Below, one piece after another: positions 1 through 14,287 of a DNA stretch of 64,000 nt. Source of the stretch: Ceraceosorus guamensis (lineage: Eukaryota > Basidiomycota > Exobasidiomycetes > Ceraceosorales > Ceraceosoraceae). The DNA lies in NCBI RefSeq assembly GCF_003144195.1, contig NW_020290046.1, positions 79,007-143,006 on the forward strand. Direction: 5' to 3'. How positions within the stretch are numbered: position 1 is the stretch's first letter; each line of letters begins with the position of its first letter. A program made the position numbers and the translations under genes. The notes below the pieces were generated by a model. It searched no databases. It had not been told where the DNA came from and saw nothing but the letters and a program-made list of their open reading frames with translations.

Positions 1-1091
1 AAAGAGGTTGATGGTCGAATGTCAATAATGAGCGTAGATGTAGAACCGTCGTCGCCATCGGTGGTGGAAGACGCGGAGGACGTGCCACCCGGAGAGCTGC
101 TCCGCGAACTCCGTCGCAGACGAGCTTTGCTCGTGGGATTTGACTCTCTCGGCGAGCGCTCGACGTCGACTTCGCCAGCGCCTCCGTTGAGTAGCTCTAC
201 CAGAGTCGAAGCATCTAAAGCCGTAAATCGCGTCAAGTCCGCTGCTGGAATTGAGGAAGCTGCAGAGGTAGCTGTCCGCGCTGAAGAGGCCGAGGCTCCA
301 GATAACTTGCCAGTCCTGTGCTGGCCGCTGACACTGATTCCTCCGGAGATGGGACCTGACGCAGGTGAGTTTAGGGGCCCTGCGGAGGGAAAGCGCAAAG
401 TCGGAGTCGCTCCACCGTCTGTGACGCCGCTGAAAGACGATGTCACCAGCTCGTCTGCACGAGGCGTCTTCTGTATTTTCGTATTCGTTGGTTGCTCGAA
501 GAAGCCGACAGAGGATGATGCTGGGGGCACCACCAAGGGAGTCACGCCACCCGGCGTCTGTGGGACATGACTTGGCAAGAAAGATGCCCAAGGGTGCGAC
601 TGCGTGTCTGCGCCAGCAGGCGTGGGTGGCATCAGCCCTGACTGCTCATTCGCAGTGGCGCTTGCCGGCACTGCTGTCCCTGACATTGCGAAGTAATCCG
701 GAGCTGTGTCTGGCCCTTTGTCAGACTGCCTCCGATCGCCGGAGACTTCCTGATTCGCAGAAGCGAAGAAAGGACTCTGCTCTTGTCCTCGAGGCAGCTG
801 ACTCTTGAGTGTCGGGATAGACGTGCTCGTTGATGCGCTGGGTATCCTGCCGCTCTCTGGTCGAGGAGCCCGCGCTGCTAATCCTTCGGACAGGTGCTCC
901 TCTTCTCCACTGGCAGACCCGTGTCTTGTCATTGCCGGGTGCGATTGAGATTGCGCGCCAATTGCGTTTGCCGAGAGCTGTCCTGCAAACGGTGAGGAAG
1001 TGCCAGACGGCGAAGACGTAGAGTGAGAGGAACTACCCATGGGCAGAGACAGTGCCTTGGGCGCTCCCGACCTTGGTTTGAGAGGTCCCAT
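1..1091 (-). CDS. N-terminal part of an unrecognised Ser/Pro/Thr-rich protein; 3' end outside the window
   Basis: An open frame of 363 codons runs without a stop from an ATG at 1091 to the left edge. An in-frame TAG a few codons upstream makes this ATG the natural start. The protein begins MGPLKPRSGAPKALSLPMGS. It is rich in Ser, Pro, Thr, Ala and Gly throughout, with proline-directed TP/SP sites and no obvious globular domain, signal peptide or membrane segment. Near the left edge there is a more ordered-looking stretch (DLTRFTALDASTLVELLNGG) followed by a basic Arg/Ser patch and an acidic patch. The long uninterrupted frame with biased composition supports a real coding exon. A domain that would identify it presumably lies beyond position 1. 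It is divergent from eIF2A and shares a 1.8 kb spacer with it. Function unknown. Confidence 0.6.
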   Translation of the reverse strand, partial: MGPLKPRSGAPKALSLPMGSSSHSTSSPSGTSSPFAGQLSANAIGAQSQSHPAMTRHGSASGEEEHLSEGLAARAPRPESGRIPSASTSTSIPTLKSQLPRGQEQSPFFASANQEVSGDRRQSDKGPDTAPDYFAMSGTAVPASATANEQSGLMPPTPAGADTQSHPWASFLPSHVPQTPGGVTPLVVPPASSSVGFFEQPTNTKIQKTPRADELVTSSFSGVTDGGATPTLRFPSAGPLNSPASGPISGGISVSGQHRTGKLSGASASSARTATSAASSIPAADLTRFTALDASTLVELLNGGAGEVDVERSPRESNPTSKARLRRSSRSSSPGGTSSASSTTDGDDGSTSTLIIDIRPSTS

Positions 1092-2851
1092 CCTGGTTGA
1101 AAGTCCCTACCCTCGGCGGCGGATAGCTTCAAGCGGACGAGAAAGGTGGGTTCCTTGTGTTCGCGAGTCTGAGGCGTCAAATGAGGAGGTATGGCAAGCC
1201 GTATTGCACTCAGCAGCACCGGAAGGCTCGCTAGTTCTGAGAGTGCTGGTCTGGAATGATTGAGTCAATGCGACGGTGACACGATGAAGGCACGCATGTC
1301 GGGTCAGAAAGGGAAGCGAGGTCGATGGGTGCGTAGTATGGCTGTGCTGAGCCCAGCAAGCCAGACCGACGCGTGTGCAGCTTCGTGGCGCTTGGCGCTG
1401 TAACCAACTCTTCTACTTGTGTTTGGAGCTCGCTAATCAAGAATAGAATCCCAATGTCAAACGGAGGCCTAAAGGATATAAAGGAGTAAAAAGCGTAGGC
1501 GATCTTAAGGGCGAAATCCAGCCTCCCATTGGGCGGGGTTACGTGCGCTACGTGTGGAGGGATGTTGCCACCCAGCCTTATTATCACCTTGGGGAGGGTT
1601 GCGCAATTGGTAGCATTATTCGAAGTGTTTGAAGTTCTTGAGAGGTCAAGTGGAGATGAGCTAGTCACATGGAGTCCAAAGCTTGTTCATCCAACGAGAG
1701 TGGAGCCGCGCACGACAAGGTGCGTCGAGCTTCACACCTTCGCGCGCGTAGGGCATGAGCTCGCTGCGTACGCGCGCACGCAGCCTGTTGATGGCTGCAT
1801 GCATATGATGATGGGATCTCGTTTGACGCGAGTGGCGCGCGCGGCCATCATCTACCCTCACACTCAACTCATCTTGACTGCTATACCCCATCAAGTCTAG
1901 CTATATAGCTCTCGTTTGGACGCGGCGTCCATGTATATGCGCGGTACGCAGGTATTATTCAGTATGCATAATGCATGCATCATGTCGACACGTGCAGCTG
2001 ACGCGCGTGCCTGCTTTGCGCGCTCCCCCGCGGTGCTGGCCCTGCGCGATGACTTACTGCATGCTGCTCATGCAACGGACTCATGATGGAGGCACGCGCG
2101 CGCACACTCTGACTCGATCAAGACTCATCATCGCTCGATCGTCACTGTGCTGTACCCGTTGATCGGGGTTTCGAGTTCAAGCTCGCGACCTCGGGGCAAG
2201 ACTTTACGCACGAAGCTTCAAACGAAAAGCTGCAGAGGTCTTAAGTCAAGAGTGTGACTCGGGTACCTTTTATGATGATTACAAAAACTAGGTTGAAGCG
2301 AAGCTTGCGTGCAGCATCTCTTCTACACAAATTTCGGCAGGAAGGTGCGCGAAGAGATGTCTGCCAAACAGCCTTCTCAGTGGATAAAATCTGATTCAAC
2401 ATCAAGCATTCGTGATTCAAGATCCGAAAATTTTGATTCAAGATTCTTGATTGACACCAGCCGCGTTTTTGGTTGGGGATTTGCCGCTGATTTGGATTAC
2501 AAGTCACGTGGTCAGGGTGGCTGAGAGCGTTGAATAGGCGGACCGCCACGTGGGGTACTCGGTTGGGCTTGCTAGTCAGGTGACCTCATGACTAGGCTCG
2601 TCAGGCCGGGCATGCAGGGATGGCGGTTATTGAAGATATGGGCAGGAAGAAGGCGCCTTCCAACTCACTCGAAGCTGCGCGTTCGCGACTCGCATTGAAT
2701 CCCACGACCAGCGCAATTGCAAGCGACACACTTTCACGATTCAGGCCAGTGCCAAGCAGGAGGGAAACCCTTCGTTCACGATTTTGATTTGTCGAAGCAC
2801 CCTATTGCCTTCCCTTGTGACTCTTTGATAGCAAAGGTATTGGGGTCGAGC
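1092..2851. other. Intergenic spacer, divergent promoters
   Basis: There is no convincing gene between the left partial gene and eIF2A. The spacer holds a CTATATAG box near 1900, a TGCATGCA palindrome at 1796-1803 with a related TGCATGCAT near 1973, and several GATTCA/GAGTCA words at 2235-2460. The short ORFs here have no family resemblance and no splice-linked partners. Confidence 0.6.
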
Positions 2852-4917
2852 ATGGCCACCACCTCTTTCGCTCCCCAACAATGGGGCTACCGCACTCAGA
2901 AGCGCGTCGGTCTCGGAGCCGGCGCGCCAAGCTTTGCGAGTCATTCCCTGCCAGACCTCGAAGCGACAGCGCGCACTATCGTATACAGTCCAGATGGGAG
3001 TATCTTTGCCGCGAGCTACGATGACAGCGTTCGGCTTGTTTCCACCGGGGCGGCGTCCGCAGCCGAGGTGGTTCCAACACCTTCATTCATCTTGGCGGCC
3101 GCCAAGGTGATCGACATGCGCTTCTCTCCTCGAGGTCGGTACTTGAGTACGTGGGAACGTCCGAACAAGGATGCGGACGGCAATCCCATCAAGAATCACA
3201 GCATATGGAACACTCAGTCGGGTGAGAGGATAGCGAGCTTTGAAAGGAGGAATCAAGAAGGTTGGTGAGTGGATGCAATTCTCTCGAGAGCGCATACACG
3301 CGTGCGTTATGGCCCTGACAGCTCCTCCTGTGTTGCGTCTTCGTGCCAAGTCACTTTCAATTCACCAATGACGAGCAACACGCCATTCGCCAAGTCGCTA
3401 CCGAGCTGCAAGTCTTCTCCACCGCCGACATGAATGGACATGTGGTGGGTCGATTGAAGCTGGAAGGTATCACCTCGTACGAAGTTGGGCCTGGGGAAAG
3501 ACCCAGTGTCGCTGTATTTTTGGGGGAAAAGAAAGGCGCGCCAGCATCTGTGCAAGTGTATCCGCTCGCATCTCTCATCCCTTCACCAGCAGCGCCGCCC
3601 AAACCGATTTCTCAGAAGACCTTCTTTAAAGCAGACAAGATTCAAATCAAGTGGAACACGGCTGGTACGGCCATTCTCTTCCTCACTTCCACCGAACATG
3701 ACAAGACCGGCAAGTCCTACTACGGCGAGACGAACCTATACATGATGTCCACTAGAGGTGATTTCGATTGTCGAGTGGGTCTCGACAAGGAAGGGCCAGT
3801 GCACGACTTTGAATGGAACCCTAATTGCCGGGAATTCGCAGTCATCTATGGGTATATGCCAGCCAAGGCGACGCTGTTCTCTTCGCAAGTCAAGGTCATT
3901 GCAGAGCTCGGCGTGGCTGGGCGAAACTTTGCAGCTTTCAATCCTCAAGGCCGGCTGCTGCTGATCGCCGGTTTCGGAAACCTAAACGGGACAGTGGATG
4001 TTTGGGATCGCGAACTTCTTGGTGGCGCGGCTGGCAGCAGCGCAGAAGCCAGTGCTCGGGCAAAGCTCCACTCCTTCGATGCCAGCAACAGCAGCGTGTG
4101 CCAGTGGAGTCCAGACGGCCAATTTGTGCTCACTGCAACGTTGAGTCCGCGCCTACGAGTGGAGAACGGGATAAGAATCTGGCATTACACGGGCAAGCTT
4201 GTGCACGTGGAGATGCAGGATGAAATGTATCAAGCGACATGGCGGCCGAAGCTGCCTTCAGACTGCTTGGCAGACCATCCCTTCTCCAAAGCGGTTCGAC
4301 CCGCCCCCACAGCATCACAAGCTGCCACGGCTTTGCTGGATGCTCAGGCTGCCAAAGCCGCGGCGAAGGCTGCGTCTGCGACGGAGGCGAACGGCAAGCA
4401 TTCTGGTGGTGCATACAGACCGCCAGGTGCTCGCAGTGGTGGGGCGAGCAGCGAGTTTGCACGGCTGTACCAAGAGAGCGCAAATGCTTCTGCACCTTCT
4501 TCGCCAGCGAAGAACGGCGCCTACGTGCCTCCTGGCGCTGGTGCAAGAGGCAAGCGCTCGATTCCAGGAGCTGCCCCTCCACCCGGTTCGGTGCCGACCG
4601 GACCCGCAAAGAGTCCGGGCGGGAAGAAAGCGGGCAAAAACGGCAAAGCCAGTGCGCCCTCCACGCCCAACACTGCGGCATCGTTCAACGCGAGCAGCGA
4701 ACCCTCAGTACCTGCCACCTCGGGAGCTACGGATATTGGAGGAGACGCGGAAGGCGCAGCAGCAATCGAGAAGAAGGTCCGCAACATCAACAAGAAGCTC
4801 AAAGCTATCCAGGATCTCAAAGATCGCAAAGCCAAGGGTGAGACCTTGGAGGAGATGCAATTGTCCAAGATCGCTGGCGAGGCGGAGCTGAGAAAGGAGC
4901 TGAAAGCGCTGCAGTGA
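2852..4917 (+). CDS. Eukaryotic translation initiation factor 2A (eIF2A)
   Basis: Exons 2852-3264 and 3351-4917, with an 86-base intron (donor GTGAGT, acceptor CCAAG), encode about 659 residues, the usual size for eIF2A. The start ATG opens MATTSFAPQQWGYRTQKRVG. The N-terminal two thirds is the WD40-type beta-propeller (SPDG, SPRGRYLSTWE, QWSPDGQFVLTATLSPRLRV). Next comes the family's conserved YRPPGAR motif around residue 480 and a second YVPPGA, then a low-complexity linker. The protein ends in the typical basic helical tail (KKVRNINKKLKAIQDLKDRK). eIF2A is a cytosolic 40S-associated factor that can deliver initiator tRNA independently of eIF2. It is convergent with the PKA gene, with about 0.5 kb between stops. 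Confidence 0.93.
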
Positions 4918-5414
4918 CTGGCATCTATATAAGATCCTAAATCGGAAACCCGCTATGTGCTGTGGTGTCATGCTTCGTCTCTCTTATGCACACCTCCTGA
5001 ACAAGTTCCATGCGCACGAGGAAGCCCACAGCGCGGACTCGACGCATATCACCTCGTCGACCTTTTGCTTTACAAGAAGTCGTCCATCGCAAGTGTCGGC
5101 CCAAGTAGTCTCATCTGGTTCGTCGTGTCGCACAAGTTGCATGCCATCGGACTCTCCAGCACAAACCCACCTCATCAAATACACAGCTATCCACCCTAAG
5201 AATGAGCTTGAGTCTCGTCTGAATGTCTATTGTCGAGGTGCGCCCTGGTCGGCCTCGACTGCAGGCGGTAAGACAGTAGCTCACGAGATGATACGGACCG
5301 TTCAAAATGCGATGATGCGATGATATAACAAGAGCATGTCATCAAGAAGGGGCAACCGAAGGACAAAACACTTCGGTGTGGCATGAGTGGGCTGAGCAGG
5401 AGTCTGGCCAAGCC
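4918..5414. other. Tail-to-tail spacer between eIF2A and PKA
   Basis: This stretch holds the 3' regions of two convergent genes. The short ORFs it contains on both strands look random. No RNA gene or repeat was seen. Confidence 0.5.
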
Positions 5415-7159
<1,745 letters not shown>

Positions 7160-8000
7160 CGTGCGGTAGAAGCAAGCTGGAACGCTCGCGTAGGCTTACA
7201 GACGCTGGTCGAAGCTCCTCTTGCGGAAGGTCAAGAGTCAGCAATGTGACAGTTTATCTCGTCTCGTGTGTTGCGCTCGCTCGGCTCGAGGTGGATGGGC
7301 GCGGATTCGACACGAAGAACTGCGTGTATGCGCTGGTGAGGGAAGGTCGATGGATCAGCGATCGGCCAGCGTCTGAGCAAGAATGCTGAAGGATTGGCTG
7401 AGTGGGTGGCCGTGGATGCTCTGTTCATGCTGCAAGGATCGGATGCAGATGGACATGATGGCTATATAGGAATTCACTTGCAGGCGCACTCACACCCTCA
7501 CACGCTCGTATCCCCCTCCAAACGGAGCCCGTGCGTACGGCGTACGCGAACACATGCGGCACATATGCTCGGCGCGCGGCGGGAAACGCAGCGCGTGCTC
7601 TTACGCGGTGATCGGATCGATGCAGCATACTCACGACTGTGATGACTGCTGCAGCATCAGCTGCTGGTGGGCACGCTAAAATTAGCGCCATTTTGCTATT
7701 TCCCTCTCGCAGCAGCTATCGGCCGACAACCGAATGAAGCACGTGACTCATTTCGTATCAAGAATTTTGAGTCAAGAGTCAAGAGTCAAGAGTTCCACAA
7801 AACTTGAACGAGGCGACCGCTTGGGTACGTAACGCGGTGGATTTGTCGAGCTTCTTCCTCCTGCTTGATTCGTGACTCGTGTCTGCACCTCGAGAGCTGG
7901 GACCATCGCACCAAGCAATCATTCTTTGAGCCCTTCAAAGAGCACAGAGGGTGTTGCAACAGCCAGTGCCACGCCCACAGAGCACCCCTCATTCGCCAGC
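7160..8000. other. Divergent promoter region of PKA and TSR1
   Basis: No gene seen. It holds a CTATATAGG box near 7463 and a cluster of four GAGTCAA-type units at about 7768-7793, one of many such words in the spacers of this window. Confidence 0.5.
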
Positions 8001-11000
8001 ATGGCGCCTCCACAGCAGGGACACCATCATCGATCCGTGCTGAAGCAGAAGCACAAGGCGTTCGGACGACGACACGCATCCAAAGGAGAGCTTAAAGCAC
8101 GCGCGAAAGGCAGAACGGGGTCAGAAGCCGGAATCGGCACCACCACGCGTTCTGTGAAGCAATCGCCCTTCTCTGCTGGCAGTAGTGGCGCTAGGACCGG
8201 TCAACATGCAAAGGATGTGAGAAAGAGGAGAGCAAAGGATGTGGCGGATAACAAGAGGCGGGCTCTGATCGAAGCAAAGAGAATGTTCAGCGGACCAAAA
8301 GGCGCTCCAAGGACTGTCGTCTTCGCTAGCCTGAGTCATGATGTGGATGCTTGGCAGTGCATCAAGCAGCTTGAAGCTGTTGCGGGGGAGGAAGACGACT
8401 TGAAAGCCATCGGAGAAGGCGCGCACAGCGCTCAGCGACGAATGGTCGAGTACGAGTGAGTGGACGAGTGCGCAAGCGCATGCTCGTACCCTTGAAGCTC
8501 TGCGACTTTCATCTGACGCCGTCCATCTCACCTTTGCCTTGCATACGCGCAGCGTGCCTCGATTTCGGACGAAGCTTCAATTGCACGCTCCTGCTTACGG
8601 AGCTCTGTATCCCTTGCTGGACTTGGCGCAATGCGCAGATTTCGTCATCTTTGTGCTGTCACCCAGCACTTCCATCGATCCAGGTTCATGGGGCGAGCTG
8701 GCTCTTCGCATCATGCAAGCGCAAGGCCTGCCCTCCGTTCTTGCCGCTGTGCCGACGCTTACATCCGACGAGGTTTCCGCGCTCAAAGCTGGGCCTAGGA
8801 TGAGAGCGGTTCAGGCTGCGAGGAGCAGCTTGCTCAGCTTCGCGAGGTACTTTGCGCCTGGTTTGGACAAGATTCACGCCCTGGACGAGAAGTCGGACAG
8901 ATCTTCGCTCATCAGGACCTTGGCCACTTCTACACCACGAAGGGCAGCGTGGAGAGAAGCAAGGAGCTGGGGTATCGTCGAACAGGCATCCTGGTTAGCA
9001 TCGACTTCCGAGGCATTGCTTGAATCGGAAGCGCAGCGGGGAAATCTCAGTGTGGAGACATGGGTCAGGGGTGCGCCACTTTCGGCGCAGAGGCTGGTGC
9101 ACTTGCCGGACTTTGGCGACTTTGTGATCCGAAGGATCGAGAGTGCACCCCACGTCAATGCAACGCACAAGCACGCTCACAAGGCCCGCAAAGGCGGCGA
9201 TGTGGAGATGACGGATGCTGCAGAGGCAAAGGAAGAGACAGAGGTGCTCGACGACAGGGAAGAAGGCTATGCGGACGAGCTCATTTCAGAGAACGAACCA
9301 GACGACATGGAAAATGAGCAGACTTGGCCCACTGCGGAGGAGATGCAGCATGCGGTATCGTCTGCCGATCTGGAGCAGAGCGCTACATCGGGTGTCAGAT
9401 TCGCTGAGGTGCCCGATGCTCTTCCAGGAACTACTCCAAAGGCGATCATCAAGTCTGCCGTTCCAGGCAAGGGTATGGCACTCAGCAAGGAAGAGCGAGA
9501 GCGGAAACGGTTCCAGGCTGCTTGGATAATAGACGACGACGACGACGACGATGACGAAGACGAGGAGGAGGAGGAGGAGGGCAGTATCGATGAAGCCATG
9601 AACGATGTCGCAGCAAATCGAGAAGGTGCTGAGCCTGCTGATCCCAGCGCTGACTTCGATGGAGTGTCTGACGAGGAAGTCACATCCGACATGGACGACA
9701 TTGACATGGCTTCATTTGAGGCTTATCAAGCAGGACGAGCAGCTGAAAGGGAGCGACGAAAGGCAGAGGATGAGGACTTGGAGTTTCCAGACGAGGTTGA
9801 CACTCCTGTCCACATCCCTGCAAGGCAACGCTTTGCCAGATATAGAGGGCTCAAATCGATGAGAACGTCAGAGTGGGATCCGTATGAGGATCTGCCGTCC
9901 GAATATGCCAAAATCTTCCAATTCGACTCTTTTAGAAAGACGAGGAGAAGAGTGGAAGGCGAGGCGCTGGAGGAGGGCGTTGCTATGGGACATAGAGTTC
10001 GAGTGGTCATTGAGAACGTTCCGCTGCAAGCAGCCATTCGAGCAGGAGCAGTCGTTGATGGAGTGCTGAGCTCCGGAGAAGATCAGTCGGCCATGGTGCT
10101 TTTTGGTCTACTTAGACATGAGCACAAGACAAGCGTGCTCAACTTTACGGTGTCGCGAAACACAGAGTATGAAGAGCCGGTCAAGTCCAAAGTAAGCGAC
10201 TTCGAGGCGATGAGCGTCACATGGACTGCAGGCTGACTCTGTCTCTCGCTCGCACCTGCAGGATCCACTCCTACTTTGTCTTGGACCGCGGAGGATGCGA
10301 GTGCAGCCCATCTTTAGCCAGCATAATCCCGCAAACAATGGTCAACGGGGCTCCAATAACGTGCACAAGTTTGAGAGATTCTTGCGTTCAGGTCCTGGGG
10401 CCACGTCCGTAGGCACCGTCTTCGGACCCATCACGTTCGGCAGTGCAAACGTACCTGCGATTTTGCTGAGGGAGAGGTCTGAAGATGGTACTTTCGGGCA
10501 CGATCAGAGAGGCGTGGGCGCTCGACAGATGCCTTGGCTCGTAGGCAGTGGAAATCTGTTGGATGCTGGACCAACCAGAATCAACACGAAGCGCATTTGC
10601 CTCACAGGTTCGCCCTATAAAGTACACAGAAAGAGCAGCGTCATCAAGTGGATGTTCTTCAACGCCAGTGGGTACCTGTGATCTCCGAAGGGGCCCTTGT
10701 TGCAAACACCTGACAACTTGCTTCATCTCGCAGACGACGTTCACTACTTCAAACCGCTCGAGCTTCACACCAAATACGGAAAGACAGGTCATATCACCGA
10801 AAGTCTGGGCACACACGGTCTTTTCAAAGCTCACTTTTCTGGTCCCATCAATCAGATGGGTGAGTGGCATCTCTGCTGTCTCAGCACTGCGTGGCTTTTG
10901 CAAGCTGACGCTGTCCGCTTCGTTTTCCCATGTCACAGACACGATTCTGCTCAATTTGTACAAACGCGTGTATCCAAAGTGGACTACGAGTCTATTTAGG

Positions 11001-11123
11001 GATGGAAGCGACGAATTGCCGCTGCGAGTCGCGCAGGAATCGGCTGAAGGAAAGAAGAGCGAAGCAGAGGGCTCGATCATAGATGATGCTGCGCCGGCCC
11101 GCCAGCTGTTCATGGAGGTGTGA
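8001..11123 (+). CDS. TSR1: 40S ribosome assembly factor TSR1
   Basis: Exons 8001-8455, 8553-10191, 10262-10667, 10734-10859 and 10939-11123 encode about 936 residues. The protein opens with the family hallmark GHHHRSVLKQKHKAFGRRHASKG. It continues with a GTPase-like region (TVVFASLSHDVDAWQCIKQL, LDLAQCADFVIFVLSP) that lacks P-loop residues, as TSR1 does. The AARP2CN domain follows (WVRGAPLSAQRLVHLPDFGDF), then an acidic stretch around residue 480 (IIDDDDDDDDEDEEEEEE). The C-terminal DUF663 domain includes FSQHNPANN, HKFERFLR, FGPITFG and LNLYKRVYPKW. TSR1 is a BMS1 relative that binds late pre-40S particles and blocks premature joining. It is longer than the yeast protein (about 790), mainly through the acidic linker. 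Introns are 66-97 bases with CAG or AG acceptors. Confidence 0.95.
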
Positions 11124-11605
11124 AGGTGCTTGATGACTAATGCATGTATCTTCATTGTCTTTTGTCTTCAGAGCGTGCCATCTGATGCTGTGTACGGCGC
11201 GCACTCTCCAGACTGATCGCGTGGTACATGATGCTCCCAGCTGAGAGGTGATGATGAAGAGCAGGGCAGGCCCAATCACGAATCAATTGCGATGTCCCTG
11301 GGCGATGACTCTGGTGTTCGTCGCGCATCGTAGCAATCAACGGCATTCTGATTCTGCTCACCCAAATCTCCTGCATACGGGCAAGCGGCAGGGGCTTGCC
11401 GGTGTTGCGTACGTCAGCTGCATCAATCAAGCGCACGCACCCACGCTACGCTTTCACGATTGAGCAGCTGCCGAACGCGATTGCAGATCGACGTGCTCAT
11501 TCACGTTTGATCTCTGCTTCCTCTCCTCGCACAAGCGACTGCTCAGATCAGCCTTTCCATTGAGCTGGTCGATCGGCAGCTCCGTCCATACTCGACGAGA
11601 TCAAA
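11124..11605. other. Spacer between TSR1 and the DUF676 lipase
   Basis: It holds the 3' region of TSR1 and the promoter of the lipase. No gene, RNA or repeat was seen. Confidence 0.5.
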
Positions 11606-13952
11606 ATGCCTTCATCTTCCTCCGAAGCATCCACTTCCGCTGATCCGGACGCCGCTGGAGCATCCGTGCCTCGAGTGGAGGGCGAGCGAGCAAACAAGAA
11701 GGTCCACCTGGTCGTAGCCATTCATGGACTTTGGGGAGCTCCAGCAAACTTGAAGTCTCTACTCAAAATACTCAAAGCACGGCATGCTGGCGAATTCTCA
11801 CCTCGAGAGGCGGACGCTGAAGCCGCCGATGCCAAAGAGGGCAGCAAAAAGCCGACATCCGGTCATCCTTCTCCGGCGCTGTCCAGATCCGCCTCTGCAA
11901 CGACCACCTCCACAAAGGCAAGCGATACGGCATCGGTCACGAGCGGTAGAAGGTGGTTAGAAGGTGCGATTGCCGAATCGCAAGCTCTGGCTCAGCAAGC
12001 GGGTGGCCAGAGACCTGCGATGGTCATTCTGAACACGGCGACGAGCGAAGGTGCGGGGACATATGATGGAATCGATTGGATTGCAGAACGCGTCATCATC
12101 GAGGTGCGTGTTGGTGTGGTCATTGGCGAGAGAACAGCTGGATGCATGCATCGCAGGAGAAGTTTGTGGCTGTCGATACTCTTGATGAGCTACTAGTTCG
12201 CCGCCAAGGACGCAGGCGGATGTTCGTTGCGCTGATTCACACTTGCCCCATTCTTGACGTCCCTGATCAAGATCAAACGCGAGATCAAGCGCCTTGAATC
12301 GATTGGCTCAGAGGTCAGGCTGATCAGCATCGTGAGTCATGGCAGACTTGCGCGAGGAATTGCTCAAACATCCAAGCTGACCCTTGCTACGACCTTTACA
12401 CTTGGCCATACCAGCTCGGCTACTCTCTCGGCGGCCTCACCGCGCGCTTCGTCGTCGGCCAATTGGAAGCTTCCGGCTTCTTCACCGGGCCGAAAGCGGT
12501 AGAAGCCATCAACTTTGCCACTTTTGCCACACCGCATCTTGGCATTCCTCCTGCTGGATCATCCTTTGGCAGGCTGGCCAACTACATTGGCGGTAGATTG
12601 TTGGGACGTACTGGTCGGCAGTTGGTGAGTCGATAATGACTGCCTTTAGGTTACCTCCCTGTGCTTGGCCTTGAATGCCGTCTAAGTGCAGTCTTCTTCG
12701 CGTTTCGATGCTTCGACTAGTACAATCTGGATTCCGGCTGGGAAGAGGACGCAATCGCGACTCCGCTTGTCAAGCATTCCAGCAACGCACAAGCAAGAGG
12801 GGTGATTGAAGCGCTCAGCGACCCCAGCAGCGCATTCATTCGAGGCTTGCAAAAATTCCGCAAGATCGACTTTTACGCAAATGCTGTCAATGATATGACT
12901 GTGCCGAGCCGGTCGGGCTTGATCGAGCCCTGGGATGTGCTCGATGAGTGGAACGGCGAGTGCGAGGTGTGAGTACGATAGGTAGAGTTTGCTACTCAAC
13001 ATTGCTTCTCGCTTACTCTGAGCATCGACCGCGCATGCGCCAGCTCGCTCGATGCGCAGTACCCGATCCTCATCACCGGCGTCAAGCCTCCCGCTGACGG
13101 CGAAAGGAAGAGCAGGCCTTGGTCCCTGCGGCTTTTTCCAAAGACGTTTCCAATCTTCCTGAATCCGAACAGGTATCCGATGCCTCGACCTCTCAACTAC
13201 GTTATCTTCATCTTCCTTCCGGTTCTTTTTCCTACTTTCCTTTGCTTGGTGCTTTTCAGATTTGCTCGAGAGAGCAGGAGGAGCTCTAAACGAGTCAAGA
13301 GGATGCAGGAGAGGTGGAGGGAGGGCAAAGAACCGGATGAGGATCCGCAGAAGAGCTGGGCGGAGTTGTTGTTGAGGAGAAAAGTCAGAGAAGTCGCGGA
13401 GGAAAATGTTGGTGAAGACTCGGCGAATTCTTCTGCAACGACAAGCACGCAACTCCTCGCACGGGCAAACTCAAATGGCGCAGTCGAACAACCAACGCAG
13501 TTTCGAAGCGAGGCTGCGAAGCGTTACGAGCTCGACGCTCACCCTTCAACGTTCCAGGTGGCTTTACCAGAAGGCAAGCGCAAGTCTCCTGCCCTGTCTG
13601 CTGCCCAGCTCAGGATGTGCAAGACGCTCAACGATCCCAAAGTGCTTCCCCATCTGCGTAAACATCGCATCTACATTGATGGCGTGACAAACAGTGAGTC
13701 TTTAAGCACGCGCTCAGTCCCTGGGAGGAGCCCCAAATGATCTTGGAATTGAATGCGCGCATTCTGCCTCTTTTGCAGCGCATGCCGTCATCATTTGGTG
13801 AGCGAGTATTCTCGAGGGGACAGTTGCACATAGACTGACCTTGATGGATTACGATGTGCACGTTCCACCGCAGCCGACTTCCTTCCATCGCTCTGCATAG
13901 ACGCGGTCTGCCAACCTTGCAACACTTTGCCGACCACTTCGCGCTGGAGTGA
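11606..13952 (+). CDS. DUF676 serine esterase / lipase (LPL1/ROG1-like)
   Basis: Seven exons (11606-12103, 12272-12331, 12415-12624, 12721-12968, 13044-13693, 13779-13797, 13874-13952) encode about 587 residues. The alpha/beta hydrolase core shows HLVVAIHGLWG near residue 35, the nucleophile elbow GYSLGG with catalytic Ser, ATPHLG, the acid in NDMTVP, and the late histidine in THAVIIC, so the triad is complete. DUF676 enzymes hydrolyse phospholipids or acylglycerols; yeast LPL1 works on lipid droplets. A hydrophobic span (YVIFIFLPVLFPTFLCLVLF) in the C-terminal part suggests membrane or droplet anchoring. It is followed by a charged linker specific to this protein. The 19-base sixth exon is supported by restored frame and by the conserved histidine motif it encodes. 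A Ser/Thr-rich insert follows the first beta strand. The stop is about 335 bases from that of convergent GGPP synthase. Confidence 0.88.
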
Positions 13953-14287
13953 AGGATCACACAACAGAGCCCTTTTGTCTTTTTCCTGTCCACGCCGCCA
14001 AACGTTTTCATGCGCATATTGATAGCGCAGGTTGCATTGTGTCACCGCCTCCTCCCGTCTTCCTTCTGCTTGCACCCAATTCTCGAATGCGATCGCATGG
14101 CGACGAGTTTGCAATTGACGACGTGTGCGACCCCAGCACAGACGTGGAGGCTAATCAGTCGCATACAGGGACGTCTTTGCTCGGGACTTCATTCTGTGAC
14201 TGTTTTACAGGGTTGGATGAGCACGTCTAGATAAGCCGAAGGCAGCAGCAAACACAGCACCTCGCCTTTCCGCCTGCTGTCTCTCTC
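13953..14287. other. Tail-to-tail spacer, lipase / GGPP synthase
   Basis: Nothing beyond the 3' regions of the two convergent genes was seen. Confidence 0.5.

Noticed and set aside
1231-1668. A 145-codon minus-strand frame upstream of the left partial gene
   Set aside because: Considered as a first exon, but the downstream gene has its own ATG with an in-frame stop before it. The sequence shows no family features.
1590-1680. tRNA-like A-box (TTGCGCAATTGGTAGC)
   Set aside because: No matching B-box or pairing acceptor stem follows within tRNA distance.
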